A stretch of 64,000 nt of DNA from positions 1 to 64,000 of the forward strand of contig NZ_CP139716.1 in NCBI RefSeq assembly GCF_034377285.1, in the 5' to 3' direction. The notes below the pieces were generated by a model. It ran no database searches and had not been told where the DNA came from. It saw nothing but the letters and a program-made list of their open reading frames with translations. The stretch's first letter is position 1. Each line of letters begins with the position of its first letter. The DNA comes from Thalassobaculum sp. OXR-137. Its GTDB lineage: Bacteria; Pseudomonadota; Alphaproteobacteria; Thalassobaculales; Thalassobaculaceae. Both the position numbers and the translations under genes were made by a program. Shown here piece by piece: positions 1 through 8,166 of the stretch.

Positions 1-1224
1 TATGCGATCACCCCAAAAGCGTTCTCCGCCACAGTGCCATTTGAGCCTGTACCGATTGTTCTGGGTGTGTACGCCGCCATCACAGCAGGCCGGTTGGCGC
101 TCGCATTGACCGGACGCCTGACGAGACCTTTGGTTCTACTCTCGGCGGTAATCGACGTCGTTGTGCTGATGGTGACGATCTGGAGCTTCCACCTCCAATA
201 CGGGGTCAGCCCCTCTGTCTATCTGAAAGCCCCAACGCTGCTCTACGTCTTCATCCTCATCGCCCTGCGCGCCTTGAGACTGGAGGCTGCGCCCGTACTC
301 GTCGCGGGGGCAGCTGCGATTGTCGGATGGGGAGCTCTTCTCGCCTACGCACTCTTGATAGCGGGCCCTCTGGGTGTGACACGGGATTGGGCCAGCTACA
401 TGACCTCGGACCAGATTCTCGTAGGCGCCGAGGTCGATAAGTTGCTAGCCATCGCCGTGGTTACTGGCGTTCTGGCCGTCGCTGTGGTTCGGGCGCGACG
501 GTTGATGTTGCGCGAGGCGTCGGAGCGGGCGGCGATCGAGGATCTCTCTCGCTTTTTCGCGCCGGGCGTCGCGTCCAGCATCCGCGAGGCCCAGCGCGAT
601 TTTGCTCATCCTATTGCATGGCGAGAGGCGACGGTCCTGATTGTGGATCTTCAGGGATTCAGCGCGTTAGCTGCGAGCCTCTCCGCAGAGTCCACGCTCG
701 CGATTCTTGGTGAATATCACGAACGGATCGTGCCGCTGATTCATCACAACGGTGGTGCGATAGATAAATATCTTGGGGATGGGATCCTGGCCACTTTCGG
801 TGCAGTGAGGCCGAGCGCCGAGCACGCTGCAGCCGGCATGTCGGCATTGTGCGCGATCATACGAGAGGGCGAGAGGTGGCGTCGCGAGCGCACATTGGCA
901 GGCCTTCCGGCGCCAAAGGTCTGCGCTGCGATGGACGCCGGACCAATCACGATGGGTGTGGTCGGGGTCGATGGGCGCTATGAATTCACCATTCTCGGAG
1001 ACGTCGTCAAACGGGTCGCGAAGCTCGACAAGCTCGGGCGCCAATACGGTGCCGCGGCAATAGTGACGGAAGCGGCCTACGCTGCCCACCCGCTCCCAGC
1101 AAAAGAGGGAATCTCGGCTCGCCGGATCGAGGTCAGGTTGCCTGGTCTCGACGAGCCGGCTGCCTTGGTGGCACTTATGCCGCCCAGCGACCATGACGGT
1201 TCGGCAGGAAGTGTCACCAAATGA
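1..1224 (+). CDS. Membrane-anchored class III adenylate/guanylate cyclase (5' end outside the window)
   Basis: This enzyme should make cAMP (or cGMP) from ATP (or GTP) at the inner membrane. The reading frame is open to the first base of the window, so the GTG at 34 is probably internal and the gene is cut by the edge. The visible N-terminal half is hydrophobic, with about five membrane segments and the stretch WSFHLQYG. The C-terminal half, from about residue 195 of the GTG-started protein, is the cyclase domain: IVDLQGFSALA carries the first metal-binding Asp and KYLGDGILATFG the second. FTILGDVVKRVAKLD is also typical of the fold. It converges with nrsF, overlapping it by 11 bases. Family assignment is firm; the nucleotide made is not. 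Confidence 0.9.
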   Translation, partial: YAITPKAFSATVPFEPVPIVLGVYAAITAGRLALALTGRLTRPLVLLSAVIDVVVLMVTIWSFHLQYGVSPSVYLKAPTLLYVFILIALRALRLEAAPVLVAGAAAIVGWGALLAYALLIAGPLGVTRDWASYMTSDQILVGAEVDKLLAIAVVTGVLAVAVVRARRLMLREASERAAIEDLSRFFAPGVASSIREAQRDFAHPIAWREATVLIVDLQGFSALAASLSAESTLAILGEYHERIVPLIHHNGGAIDKYLGDGILATFGAVRPSAEHAAAGMSALCAIIREGERWRRERTLAGLPAPKVCAAMDAGPITMGVVGVDGRYEFTILGDVVKRVAKLDKLGRQYGAAAIVTEAAYAAHPLPAKEGISARRIEVRLPGLDEPAALVALMPPSDHDGSAGSVTK

Positions 1225-1849
1225 GGATTCGCGCACCGATCGCAGCACCAATGCCGGTCGTCGCGATCAGGGCGATGCCATAGCCGAGAGCCACCAGCAT
1301 CAGGTCGTCTGCTGGGCACCAGAAAGCGTAGCTCATGGCGCCGATCGCACCGGATGCTAACCCAGCGGCGGCGCCGGTGAGGATTGGATGGGTAGAGGCT
1401 CCTGCGCGGAGCGAGAGCAGGCTTATAAACATTGGCAGCGCAGCGAGCGGTAGGATCGGCCATACGCACCGCAGGGCGCCGCGAGCAGAAGCAACGAGAG
1501 GTGCCGTTACATCGGCCGTGGTGACCAGCACGGCTCCTGCAACCACCACGGCTGCGAGCAAGCTGAACGCCAGAACGCACAACCGACGGGGCGGGACCGG
1601 CCGCGCCAGAGCCGCTGCTATGCAAGTGCCCGCAATTGCCGTGCTGGCGCCTCCGAAGAACTTTAACGCCCCCGCATCACTCAACATGTACAATGGCAAA
1701 TCCGGACGGACACCGAGGATCTCTGCGACCATCAGCGCGGATCCGCCGAGCGCCAGAGGAAGCATCAACGCCATCCTCAGGCCAGGAGTGGAGCGCCGAG
1801 GATCGGCCCCGTCAGCAGCAAGACGTCGAATTAAGTCCTCTGTGCTCAT
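1214..1849 (-). CDS. nrsF: NrsF-like anti-sigma factor (DUF1109)
   Basis: This is a 211-residue inner-membrane protein with about six hydrophobic segments and a short cytoplasmic N-terminus, the build of NrsF (DUF1109). NrsF of Caulobacter holds the ECF sigma factor SigF inactive until metal or oxidative stress. The start overlaps the stop of the upstream ECF sigma gene by four bases (ATGA), so the two are translationally coupled, as in known sigF-nrsF pairs. Two cysteines near CVWPILP and FWCPADD lie in or next to membrane segments. Conserved cysteines of NrsF are thought to sense the signal, and these are the natural candidates. The neighbouring bufferin operon suggests copper or a related metal as the cue. 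Confidence 0.85.
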   Translation of the reverse strand: MSTEDLIRRLAADGADPRRSTPGLRMALMLPLALGGSALMVAEILGVRPDLPLYMLSDAGALKFFGGASTAIAGTCIAAALARPVPPRRLCVLAFSLLAAVVVAGAVLVTTADVTAPLVASARGALRCVWPILPLAALPMFISLLSLRAGASTHPILTGAAAGLASGAIGAMSYAFWCPADDLMLVALGYGIALIATTGIGAAIGARILIW

Positions 1850-2430
1850 ACGAGGGTTTCCTTCACCGTACCCGGTTCTTCAGCGAGGCGGGCGAGACGG
1901 GCGAGCCCGCGGTGAAATGCTACCCGGACTGCGCTTTCAGCAATCGAGAACCGCGCAGCGACGGCGGAGACCGCCAGTCCTTCGAAGGCAAGGGCGGCAA
2001 CCACCCCACGCTCCCGCTTAGGCAAACGGGCGACCAGTGTAACAGCATCCATCCGCGCCGTGTGTGACGTCCCATCCGGAGCTGCCAGAAGCTCGGCCAG
2101 GTCCTCTACTGGGCGGCCGTCGATACGCAGGCGTCTTCGGCCGAGATGGCGGGCGGCATCAATCGTCTTGTGGCGCGCTATCGCGCGCACCCATGGAAGC
2201 ACGGGCCGTCGCTCATCCCAGGTGTGCCGCTTTTCGTGCAGCGCAATCAGCGTCTCCTGGACGACATCCTCGACTTCCTGCGGACCGAACCCCATGGCCA
2301 TCAGCCGAGCCCAGATGGCCGGGCGAACGAGCTTCGTGACCTCTCCAAGGAAGGTTGCATAGGCGGCGGCGTCCCCATTGCGTGCGGCCAGTATCGTTCT
2401 CCGCAGCCGTCCTTCCCCGTCGTCGTCCAT
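1846..2430 (-). CDS. sigF: ECF RNA polymerase sigma factor, SigF-like
   Basis: The 194-residue protein has sigma region 2 at about residues 25-95 (YATFLGEVTKLVRPAIWARL, then EVEDVVQETLIALHEKRHTW and WVRAIARHKTIDAARH). Region 4 lies at about 130-185 and includes RERGVVAALAFEGLAVSAVA and IAESAVRVAFHRGLARLA. It would direct RNA polymerase to stress promoters. It is coupled by ATGA overlap to the NrsF-like anti-sigma gene, which supports the SigF assignment. The bufferin genes lie upstream on the same strand after a 163-base gap, so it may be co-transcribed with them or have its own promoter. The ATG at 2430 is the first plausible start. Confidence 0.88.
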   Translation of the reverse strand: MDDDGEGRLRRTILAARNGDAAAYATFLGEVTKLVRPAIWARLMAMGFGPQEVEDVVQETLIALHEKRHTWDERRPVLPWVRAIARHKTIDAARHLGRRRLRIDGRPVEDLAELLAAPDGTSHTARMDAVTLVARLPKRERGVVAALAFEGLAVSAVAARFSIAESAVRVAFHRGLARLARLAEEPGTVKETLV

Positions 2431-2593
2431 TCATTGCTCCCGGTACTGCTCGAACCCAAATTAGCAGCCTTCGAACAGTTCTTCTCGACGCGTCTTCTAT
2501 TTGTTACCTCCCAATTCACCACGAACGCGTGATCGATGGACGGAGTGGCCATTCCGACCGCGATGCGGTCGATCAAATGTCGGCAAAATGTAT

Positions 2594-3205
2594 CTACTGC
2601 GCCGACGGATGAACACGTCGAACAATCGCACGACGAACCAAGGTATCCAGCGAGATCCGGCCCGCACCGTTCAGTGCCAACGGCAGGAGCAGGAACAGCC
2701 ACAGAAGGCGTTGGTCGAGAATTGGCGCACCCGGATCGCGGTCGAACAGACTCCCAATAGTCGCGGCGTCGACGCCGTGAAAGGTGATATCCACCCAGCT
2801 TTGGACCAAGATAAACACGATCATGCCAAGCGCTGAGACCCGCGTGAACAAACCGAGGACAATAAGGATGGGAAGAACCACTTCCGCCAAGGTTCCTGCC
2901 ATCACGATCAACCCCCAGGGCAGGAACGAGATGGTCGACACATCATAGCCGTGAGCCTCCATCACGGAGGGCAGAATCTGGACGTAGGCGCTGTCGGTGG
3001 GAGTGAGGACGCCGAGGGATCCGTCGCCAATTTTGGTCCATGCGCTGTTCAGATAGTAGTTGAGCAAGACCGAAGCGAAGACCAGACGGGCCGTCAGGCC
3101 GACGAGCCAGCCTTCAAGCATGTCCTCTACGCTTCGCGTCGCGCGATCGTACAAGTCGACGGCCCGCGATGCCCGCGCGATGCAATCGTGAAGAGTGGAG
3201 TTCAT
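2594..3205 (-). CDS. DoxX-family membrane protein
   Basis: The protein has 203 residues and four hydrophobic segments in a DoxX-type arrangement. Typical stretches are ARLVFASVLLNYYLNSAWTK near residue 40 and LAEVVLPILIVLGLFTRVSA near 110. DoxX proteins are small quinone-linked or redox-associated inner-membrane proteins whose chemistry is often unknown. Its start overlaps the bufC stop by one base (TAATG), so it is the fourth gene of the bufferin operon. DoxX genes are frequent partners of bufABC, which suggests a role in metal or oxidative stress. The biochemical function here is unknown. Confidence 0.85.
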   Translation of the reverse strand: MNSTLHDCIARASRAVDLYDRATRSVEDMLEGWLVGLTARLVFASVLLNYYLNSAWTKIGDGSLGVLTPTDSAYVQILPSVMEAHGYDVSTISFLPWGLIVMAGTLAEVVLPILIVLGLFTRVSALGMIVFILVQSWVDITFHGVDAATIGSLFDRDPGAPILDQRLLWLFLLLPLALNGAGRISLDTLVRRAIVRRVHPSAQ

Positions 3206-3963
3206 TATTCAATCTCCGATATGGCGTCCACGGGTTCACATAATCCTGTCACGAGTTCCAACTCGAATACGGACGCGATCAACGTATCGAGCTCACAGTC
3301 GGGAAGGGCGGCCGCCACATCAGCAGCGCATTTCAGCGAGCACCCGGCTGCCAGTTCCTCGATGAAAGCAGCGACCGGCAGGGGGACTTCGTGCACGTGC
3401 ACAGTCGCCTCCGGCCTCACGATGAGGCCGATCTCTGCCCGCGACATGTCCGGGCGGTGTTCGACCACGCCCGTCACGTCTGCCCAGATCGAAACCGCCG
3501 GATGTCGGGAACGCACTACATTTAAAGACGGATGAAGCCTTAGTCGCAGATCGGCCAGGCGGTCGGGGGGCAGAGGGGCCAACGCTGCGATCTCCAGAGG
3601 TTTGGCCTCGGCCGCGTCATAGGCCAGTCGCCGGGCCCACTCAATCCTTGCGATGTCCGGCAGCCAAGGCAAATTGGCAACGGGTGGAAACGAAGAAAGC
3701 CACTCCGGAAAGGCTCCACCCCAGAAGAGTAGGACCGGGCTGCGCGGTGGGTGCGCGCGCAGGAACTCCAGGGCCGCGGCCCGGAAGAAGCGGTCGCCGA
3801 CCAGGTCCTTCGTGGCCGGGAAGGTGGCGGCCAGCGCCTCTGTCAGCCCGGCAGCAACATTGTTGCGATGCACAGCGAAGCGCGTGTCGGGCGGCCCAGG
3901 GCGGGTCGGATCGAGCAACGCTGCTGCCATCACTGTCTGCCCGAATGGATCAGCCGACGTCAC
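3205..3963 (-). CDS. bufC: BufC-like partner protein of the MNIO enzyme (DUF2063)
   Basis: BufC proteins carry an N-terminal DUF2063 domain and work with BufB in maturing the bufferin precursor. FAVHRNNVAAGLTEALAATF followed by TKDLVGDRFF is the typical DUF2063 signature. An upstream ATG at 4026 would force a 77-base overlap with bufB. A GTG at 3963 is preferred because the minus strand has a perfect AGGAGG at about 3974-3979 in front of it, leaving 252 residues and a 14-base overlap with bufB. The C-terminal half (about 150-250) is less conserved and probably recognises the precursor. It is flanked by bufB and doxX with no gaps, so a single transcript is likely. Confidence 0.82.
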   Translation of the reverse strand: MTSADPFGQTVMAAALLDPTRPGPPDTRFAVHRNNVAAGLTEALAATFPATKDLVGDRFFRAAALEFLRAHPPRSPVLLFWGGAFPEWLSSFPPVANLPWLPDIARIEWARRLAYDAAEAKPLEIAALAPLPPDRLADLRLRLHPSLNVVRSRHPAVSIWADVTGVVEHRPDMSRAEIGLIVRPEATVHVHEVPLPVAAFIEELAAGCSLKCAADVAAALPDCELDTLIASVFELELVTGLCEPVDAISEIE

Positions 3964-4810
3964 GACGCGGGGCCTCCTGACACTCAAGGATGCGCTCCAC
4001 GGTCGCCGCTTCCGCCAAAAGCACATCGACAGGCGGCAAATCCGCGTCCCATTCGATCAATGTGGGTAGCGGGCCTGCACGCGCGATCACGCTCTCAAAC
4101 AACCGCCATACGGCGGCATCCACACGCCGGTCGTGCGTATCGATCAGCAGGCGATCACCCTCAGACGAAATCTCTACGGCGTGTCCGGCCAGATGGACTT
4201 CGCCCACCAGTTCAACGGGAAAGGTATTGAGCCATTCCTCCGGATCGAAGCTCTGATTTACGGCCGAGACGTAAGCGTTATTGACGTCCAGCAACAGCCC
4301 GCAACCGGTGCGCCGTGCCACGTCGGTGAGGAAATCGATTTCGCCCATCGTCGCGTCTTCGAATTTGACATACGCGGAGGGATTTTCCAGGAGTATGCGC
4401 ATACCCAATGCCTCCTGCGCCCGGTCGATATGCTCGACCACCCGGGCTAGGGTGCACGCGTTGTAGGGCAGCGGTAACAGATCGTTGAAAAAGACGCCGT
4501 CGTGGGACGACCAAGCAAGGTGCTCGGAGAAGCTCGCCGGTCGGTAGCGCTGGATGAGGGTACGTAGACGGGCGAGGTGTCCTTCGTCCAAAGCGTCGTC
4601 GCCCCCAATGGACAGACCGACGCCATGTAGCGACAAGGGCCATCGTTCTCGTAGAGTCGAGAGCATTCTGTGCGGCGGGCCGCCCGCTCCCATGTAGTTC
4701 TCAGCATGAACCTCGAAGAAACCCACCGAGGGAGCGGTCTCGGCGATCTTCTCCCAGTGCTGCGGCTTGAAGCAGATTCCGGCGCACGGGGGTAGCTTGC
4801 TCTTGATCAT
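3950..4810 (-). CDS. bufB: BufB-like multinuclear non-heme iron oxidase (MNIO, DUF692)
   Basis: MNIO (DUF692) enzymes fold as a TIM barrel with two or three iron ions and rewrite cysteines of RiPP precursors. BufB turns Cys residues of bufferins into thiooxazoles that bind copper. The 286-residue protein has the expected metal-binding His, Glu and Asp motifs: FFEVHAENYMG, LHGVGLSIGG, FSEHLAW, LLENPSAY, LLLDVNNAYV and EVHLAGHA, then DTHDRRVD and LIEWD. Nothing essential looks missing. It lies 91 bases after the Cys-containing bufA gene and overlaps bufC, the standard bufABC order. The substrate is therefore almost certainly the product of 4902-5228. Confidence 0.92.
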   Translation of the reverse strand: MIKSKLPPCAGICFKPQHWEKIAETAPSVGFFEVHAENYMGAGGPPHRMLSTLRERWPLSLHGVGLSIGGDDALDEGHLARLRTLIQRYRPASFSEHLAWSSHDGVFFNDLLPLPYNACTLARVVEHIDRAQEALGMRILLENPSAYVKFEDATMGEIDFLTDVARRTGCGLLLDVNNAYVSAVNQSFDPEEWLNTFPVELVGEVHLAGHAVEISSEGDRLLIDTHDRRVDAAVWRLFESVIARAGPLPTLIEWDADLPPVDVLLAEAATVERILECQEAPRRDVG

Positions 4811-4901
4811 GGCAGGTTTCCGGCATCATCCCTAGATGCTCGGCCCCGGATAGGGCCGAGCCGAGCGGATCCAACCCAATGGAGATCCGATTGGGGCGCC
4901 A

Positions 4902-5228
4902 TCAGGTGGTGGGCAGGTCGCGCTCAATCGGATCTAACGAGCCCTTGCGGTCGCCTGGCAGTACGAACTCAGCCTTCTCCTCCTCGACGCCGTACTTCAC
5001 ACAAGCGCCCGCGGGGACCAGTTTCCATGCGTTGCCCTGATAGTCGACGCTCGACGTTCCAGCACAGGTGGTGCCGGGACCGGCGGCGCAGTCGTTCTGT
5101 CCGGCGAGCGAGATACCGTAGCACTTCTCTTTCGCCCCCTGAGCAAGGGTGGGCTGGGTTCCTGCAACTGCGGCTGCAACCGCGGCGGCAAGAACACCGG
5201 CGGTTACAACATTGGATCGGCTGGACAT
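4902..5228 (-). CDS. bufA: Bufferin precursor BufA (DUF2282, copper-binding RiPP)
   Basis: This 108-residue exported peptide has a Sec signal ending near TQPTLAQ (residue 30). Four cysteines follow at about 36, 47, 55 and 76, in EKCYGIS, QNDCAAG, GTTCAGT and AGACVKY, the spacing of the DUF2282 bufferins. In that family BufB/BufC modify the cysteines in the cytoplasm, and the product goes to the periplasm to chelate copper. The acidic tail after Cys76 is longer than the minimal core. It is the second gene of the minus-strand operon that begins with the YHS protein. Membership of the family is clear; the metal is inferred from the family. Confidence 0.9.
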   Translation of the reverse strand: MSSRSNVVTAGVLAAAVAAAVAGTQPTLAQGAKEKCYGISLAGQNDCAAGPGTTCAGTSSVDYQGNAWKLVPAGACVKYGVEEEKAEFVLPGDRKGSLDPIERDLPTT

Positions 5229-5261
5229 GGATAAGCTCCTTTGTGGATGTTCGAGGTCGGA

Positions 5262-5801
5262 TCAGCGGCGTTCCGGCGCCGGATCGTTGGCGGGAAGTTC
5301 AGGAACCTGCCGGTCAGAGGCTGGCGCGGCCTCGATGTTCGGCCAGTTCGTTTCGGCGGTGGCTACATTGCCAGGGATGTCTGCCAGCCACATCTCAGCC
5401 ACGCTCTTCTGGAGATTCAGATAGAGCTTGCCATCGACGATCCGCCAGAGATTCGGGTCACCCGGAACCTTGCCGCCCTTCGCAACGCCAAAGGCGCAAT
5501 GACCGTCGAACTGCGGCGCATATCGGGCGGGCTCATTGAGAAATCTCTCCCGGTTCGCAGCTGAGGAGAAGGCGAACACCGCTCCGTTGTGCTCTGCGGT
5601 GAATTCTGTTGAACCAGGTACAGCCGCCGGAGGTTCTCCGATCGGAGACGTGTTCATGTCGAAATAAGCAACGACGTCGTAGCCGCTGACGGCGTAGCCG
5701 CTATCGTCTACGTACTGGGGACCCGCCCAGGCTGCACTACTGGCCAGCACGGAGGCCAAGCCACCGGCCACCAACATCGCGATAGTCTTGTTCATCGTCA
5801 T
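5262..5801 (-). CDS. Secreted YHS-domain protein
   Basis: The 179-residue protein has a signal peptide (about 1-26, ending SSAAWA) and a YHS domain at about 30-150. Recognisable parts are YAVSGYDVVAYF near the start, FSSAANRERFLNEPARYAPQ, and HCAFGVAKGGKVPGDPN. YHS domains are small metal-associated modules found in copper and other metal-handling proteins. It is the first gene of the bufferin operon, 33 bases before bufA and about 50 bases after a SigF-like promoter. A periplasmic copper-related role fits but is inference. The C-terminal 30 residues are Pro/Ala/Glu-rich and probably disordered. Confidence 0.82.
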   Translation of the reverse strand: MTMNKTIAMLVAGGLASVLASSAAWAGPQYVDDSGYAVSGYDVVAYFDMNTSPIGEPPAAVPGSTEFTAEHNGAVFAFSSAANRERFLNEPARYAPQFDGHCAFGVAKGGKVPGDPNLWRIVDGKLYLNLQKSVAEMWLADIPGNVATAETNWPNIEAAPASDRQVPELPANDPAPERR

Positions 5802-5851
5802 CTCCCGTTGCGCGGTCAGCCTCCAGTCAGAGGCGGAACTACATTGGGGAC

Positions 5852-5878
5852 TTCGATGCGACGATCAGACGTATTACA
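5852..5878 (-). promoter_or_regulatory. Candidate SigF-type ECF promoter of the YHS-buf operon
   Basis: On the minus strand TGTAATA (5878-5872) is followed after exactly 16 bases by CGAA (5855-5852). As I recall it, the Caulobacter SigF consensus is about TGTAACC-N16-CGAA, so this matches in spacing and in most positions. The ATG of the YHS gene lies 51 bases further on. Together with the SigF/NrsF pair at the end of the same block this suggests autoregulation. Confidence 0.6.
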
Positions 5879-6182
5879 TGAGGTACTCGCCGATAACGTA
5901 CCCGTGACTCTGCGTGAGATCGCTCGTGACCGTGGGGATGCCCCCATCTGACGCCAATGCCAAGGCGGATCGGGCAGCTTTCAATCTACCCGGGGCTGCT
6001 GATCTGAACGCCGATTTTCGGTTGCTGCTTCTTCCATCGAAAGATCTCTCGCCGGTAAATTTGGCTGCACGCCGGAGCACGTCGTGGGGTGTGCTGGCGG
6101 CCCACGCCTCTTGCAGTAACGATCTCATGGACGTCGACCCGGCCCAAGCGAAGCCGCCTGTCGTTTGTGCTGAACGACACCA
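5879..6182. other. Intergenic stretch with no recognised gene
   Basis: About 300 bases lie between the buf promoter and the toxin-antitoxin operator. Short open frames exist on both strands, but none has a ribosome-binding site, a recognisable family or normal amino-acid composition. I see no hairpin or repeat that stands out. Confidence 0.5.
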
Positions 6183-6196
6183 ACAACAAATGTTGT
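6183..6196. promoter_or_regulatory. Palindrome, candidate operator of the parDE-type pair
   Basis: ACAACA-AA-TGTTGT is a perfect inverted repeat with six-base arms. It overlaps a weak -35-like TTGTCA and lies 52 bases before the antitoxin ATG. Antitoxins of the ribbon-helix-helix type usually bind such a site to repress their own operon. Confidence 0.5.
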
Positions 6197-6247
6197 CAAT
6201 GTGGGAAATACTAGCCATCTTAGGTCAACACACTCATGGAGGCGGCC

Positions 6248-6517
6248 ATGCCCCGTCTGTCGATCGATATCAGCCCCCAGGATCACCAGCAACTTAAGGC
6301 CATGGCCGCGCTGAAGGGGCAGAGCATCAAGGACTACGTCCTGAGCCGTGCGTTAGTCGATATCCCCAACCCGGCCGCAATGACGGACGCCGAGGCGCTG
6401 CAGGCGCTTAAGGAATTGCTGACCCCGCGTCTCGCCGAGGCTGATGCAGGTCAGGTCGTGACCGCGACAGCCGCCGACATCAAGAAAGAGGCACGAGTCC
6501 GCCAGGGACGTAGATGA
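6248..6517 (+). CDS. ParD-like antitoxin
   Basis: A short antitoxin of 89 residues. The N-terminus (PRLSIDISPQDHQQLKAMAA, then KGQSIKDYVLSRAL) has the beta strand plus two helices of a ribbon-helix-helix DNA-binding domain, and the rest is the toxin-binding tail. The ATG at 6248 is preferred to the one at 6236 because GGAGG (6238-6242) sits five bases before it. It overlaps the toxin start by four bases (ATGA). It should neutralise the ParE-like toxin and, with it, repress the operon from the palindrome upstream. Confidence 0.82.
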   Translation: MPRLSIDISPQDHQQLKAMAALKGQSIKDYVLSRALVDIPNPAAMTDAEALQALKELLTPRLAEADAGQVVTATAADIKKEARVRQGRR

Positions 6518-6813
6518 CCGCCTATCGCTTCACGCGATCCGCGCAGGAAGACCTTATCGACATCTGGCTCTACACGCAGGAGACCTGGGACGAGGTCCAG
6601 GCCGACGTGTATCAAGACGCGCTTCATCTCTGTTGCGAGCGGATTGCGGCTGGCCGAGTACAGGCCAGGCATGTGCCTGGGCTCGATGGGGTGAGGGCGT
6701 ATCGTTGCCAGCACCACTACCTGTTCTTCGTCGAACAAAACTCGGCCGTCATCATTCTGGCCGTGCTGCACGAGCGAATGAACTTGGTCGATCGTCTGCG
6801 CGATCGGCTCTGA
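6514..6813 (+). CDS. RelE/ParE-superfamily toxin
   Basis: The 99-residue protein begins YRFTRSAQEDLIDIWLYTQE and contains CCERIAAGRVQARHVPG, VRAYRCQHHYLFFVE and IILAVLHERMN, a full-length ParE-type toxin pattern. ParE toxins usually poison DNA gyrase, whereas RelE relatives cut mRNA; the sequence resembles ParE more. Its start overlaps the antitoxin stop. No frameshift is visible, so the pair looks functional. Confidence 0.85.
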   Translation: MTAYRFTRSAQEDLIDIWLYTQETWDEVQADVYQDALHLCCERIAAGRVQARHVPGLDGVRAYRCQHHYLFFVEQNSAVIILAVLHERMNLVDRLRDRL

Positions 6814-7118
6814 CATCGGCTCGCCTGCCTGTCAGCCAAGTGGTCGAGGGCCAATCCCAATAGTGGTGCCCGTCCACGATATGAGCGCTCCTGAGGCGAG
6901 CGGAGACGATGGTGCTACTTGGCTGCGTCGGAGTGACCGGAACGGGACCCGGACTTCCGGTTCGGGTGGGAAGCGGAAGCTGCCCGGCGTAGCTCGAGCA
7001 GGAGCGACGGGTGGGAAGCGGTAGTTCGCCGTGCGAACTGCGAACTGGAGCGTCACGTCGAAACTTCGCCGAGGCATCGGGTGACATCTGTGGGGCCTGC
7101 GATTGTCCCAATGGATTG
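6814..7118. other. Intergenic stretch with a short imperfect repeat
   Basis: About 300 bases without a credible gene. The segment GGTGGGAAGCGG occurs twice (around 6965 and 7010), each time followed by a similar A/T-G pattern, a small imperfect direct repeat of unknown meaning. Nothing else was recognised. Confidence 0.4.
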
Positions 7119-7145
7119 GGAGCCGCCTCAGAAGCAGGCGGCTCC
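7119..7145 (-). terminator. Strong hairpin after the TTT transporter operon
   Basis: GGAGCCGCCT and AGGCGGCTCC form a perfect ten-base stem with a seven-base loop, 37 bases past the stop of the last transporter gene. No T-run follows on the minus strand, so it is either a terminator of non-classical type or an mRNA 3' stabilising stem. Confidence 0.5.
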
Positions 7146-7182
7146 ATGATGATTGTTCAGAACTACGGTGCGTTGTCGCGTA

Positions 7183-8154
7183 TCAGAGCCCGGCCGCCTT
7201 CACCGCATCGCCGAACGCCTTGTGCTTGTTGGCGAGCCAGGTGCCGAACTTCTCGCCCAGGAGGACATAGGGTTCGGTGCCGGTCTTGGTGATGTGCTCG
7301 ACGAATTCCGGATCCTCCGCCGTCTTGCGGCAGGTTTCCACTAGGGCGTCCATGACCGCGGGCGGCGTTCCCTTCGGCGCGCCGATGGCCCGGAACGAGC
7401 CGATATCGATGTTGAAGCCGCTCTCCGACGCCAGCTTCACGCCTTCGATGCCGATGGCCGGATCGTCGGTGAACACCGTGATGACCTTGAGGCGGCCGTC
7501 GGCGATCCACGGCGCGACCTCGGCCTTGTCGGCCACGGCGACGTCGATGTGCTTGCCGTAGGTCGAGGTCAGGGCAGGGCCCGACCCCTTGTTCGGCACA
7601 TAGCGCACGTCGATGCCGGCCTTGTCGGCCAGCGAGGCGGCGATCAGATGGGTGTTGCTGCCAGGACCGGCGGTCCCGATGGTGATCTTGCCCGGCTCCG
7701 CCTTCGCCTTGGCGATCAGGTCTTCCAGGCTGTCGATGCCGCTGTCCGGATGGACCGCGAGCACCGCCGGCGGTGCGGTCAGCAGGCAAACGGGTGCGAA
7801 GTCCTCGTGGCTCACCGGATACTGCTCGATGGTATGCGGGGCGGCGGCAAGGGTGGTGACGACCATGGTGATCACATGCCCGTCCGGCTTGGCGGCTGCG
7901 CCATAGGCGAAGCCGACGGCGCCGCTGCCCCCGGTGCGGTTGCTGACGAAGATCTCGGTGCCGAGATACTTCTCGGCGTACTGCGCGAAGATCCGCCCGA
8001 CCTGGTCGGTGCCGCCGCCCTGGGAGAATGGGATCACGAGTTCCACCGGCTTCTGCGGGTAGTCGGCCGCCTGTGCCGCCGCGGCACCCAGGCCGAGCGT
8101 CAATCCGGCCAGGGCAAGCGCCGCTCCGGCGCCCGTGAGTTGGGTCAGTCGCAT
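7183..8154 (-). CDS. tctC: TctC/Bug-family periplasmic solute-binding protein
   Basis: The 323-residue protein has a signal peptide to about residue 30 (GAAAAQA) followed by a Bug domain. YPQKPVELVIPFSQGGGTD is the usual first strand and loop, and SNRTGGSGAVGFAYGAAAKP with the DGH turn and GTAGPGSNTHL line the ligand cleft. Such proteins capture carboxylates or similar small anions and deliver them to the TctAB membrane pair. It is the last gene of the minus-strand operon, 12 bases after tctA. The ligand is unknown. The linked dioxygenase suggests a carboxylate or sulfonate that the cell then oxidises. Confidence 0.9.
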   Translation of the reverse strand: MRLTQLTGAGAALALAGLTLGLGAAAAQAADYPQKPVELVIPFSQGGGTDQVGRIFAQYAEKYLGTEIFVSNRTGGSGAVGFAYGAAAKPDGHVITMVVTTLAAAPHTIEQYPVSHEDFAPVCLLTAPPAVLAVHPDSGIDSLEDLIAKAKAEPGKITIGTAGPGSNTHLIAASLADKAGIDVRYVPNKGSGPALTSTYGKHIDVAVADKAEVAPWIADGRLKVITVFTDDPAIGIEGVKLASESGFNIDIGSFRAIGAPKGTPPAVMDALVETCRKTAEDPEFVEHITKTGTEPYVLLGEKFGTWLANKHKAFGDAVKAAGL

Positions 8155-8166
8155 GGTCTTCTCCCT

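Noticed and set aside
2482-2508. GGTAACA on the minus strand upstream of the ECF sigma gene as a second SigF promoter
   Set aside because: At a 16-base spacing the -10 reads AGAA, and CGAG would need a 14-base spacing, so it does not match the pattern seen before the YHS gene well enough.
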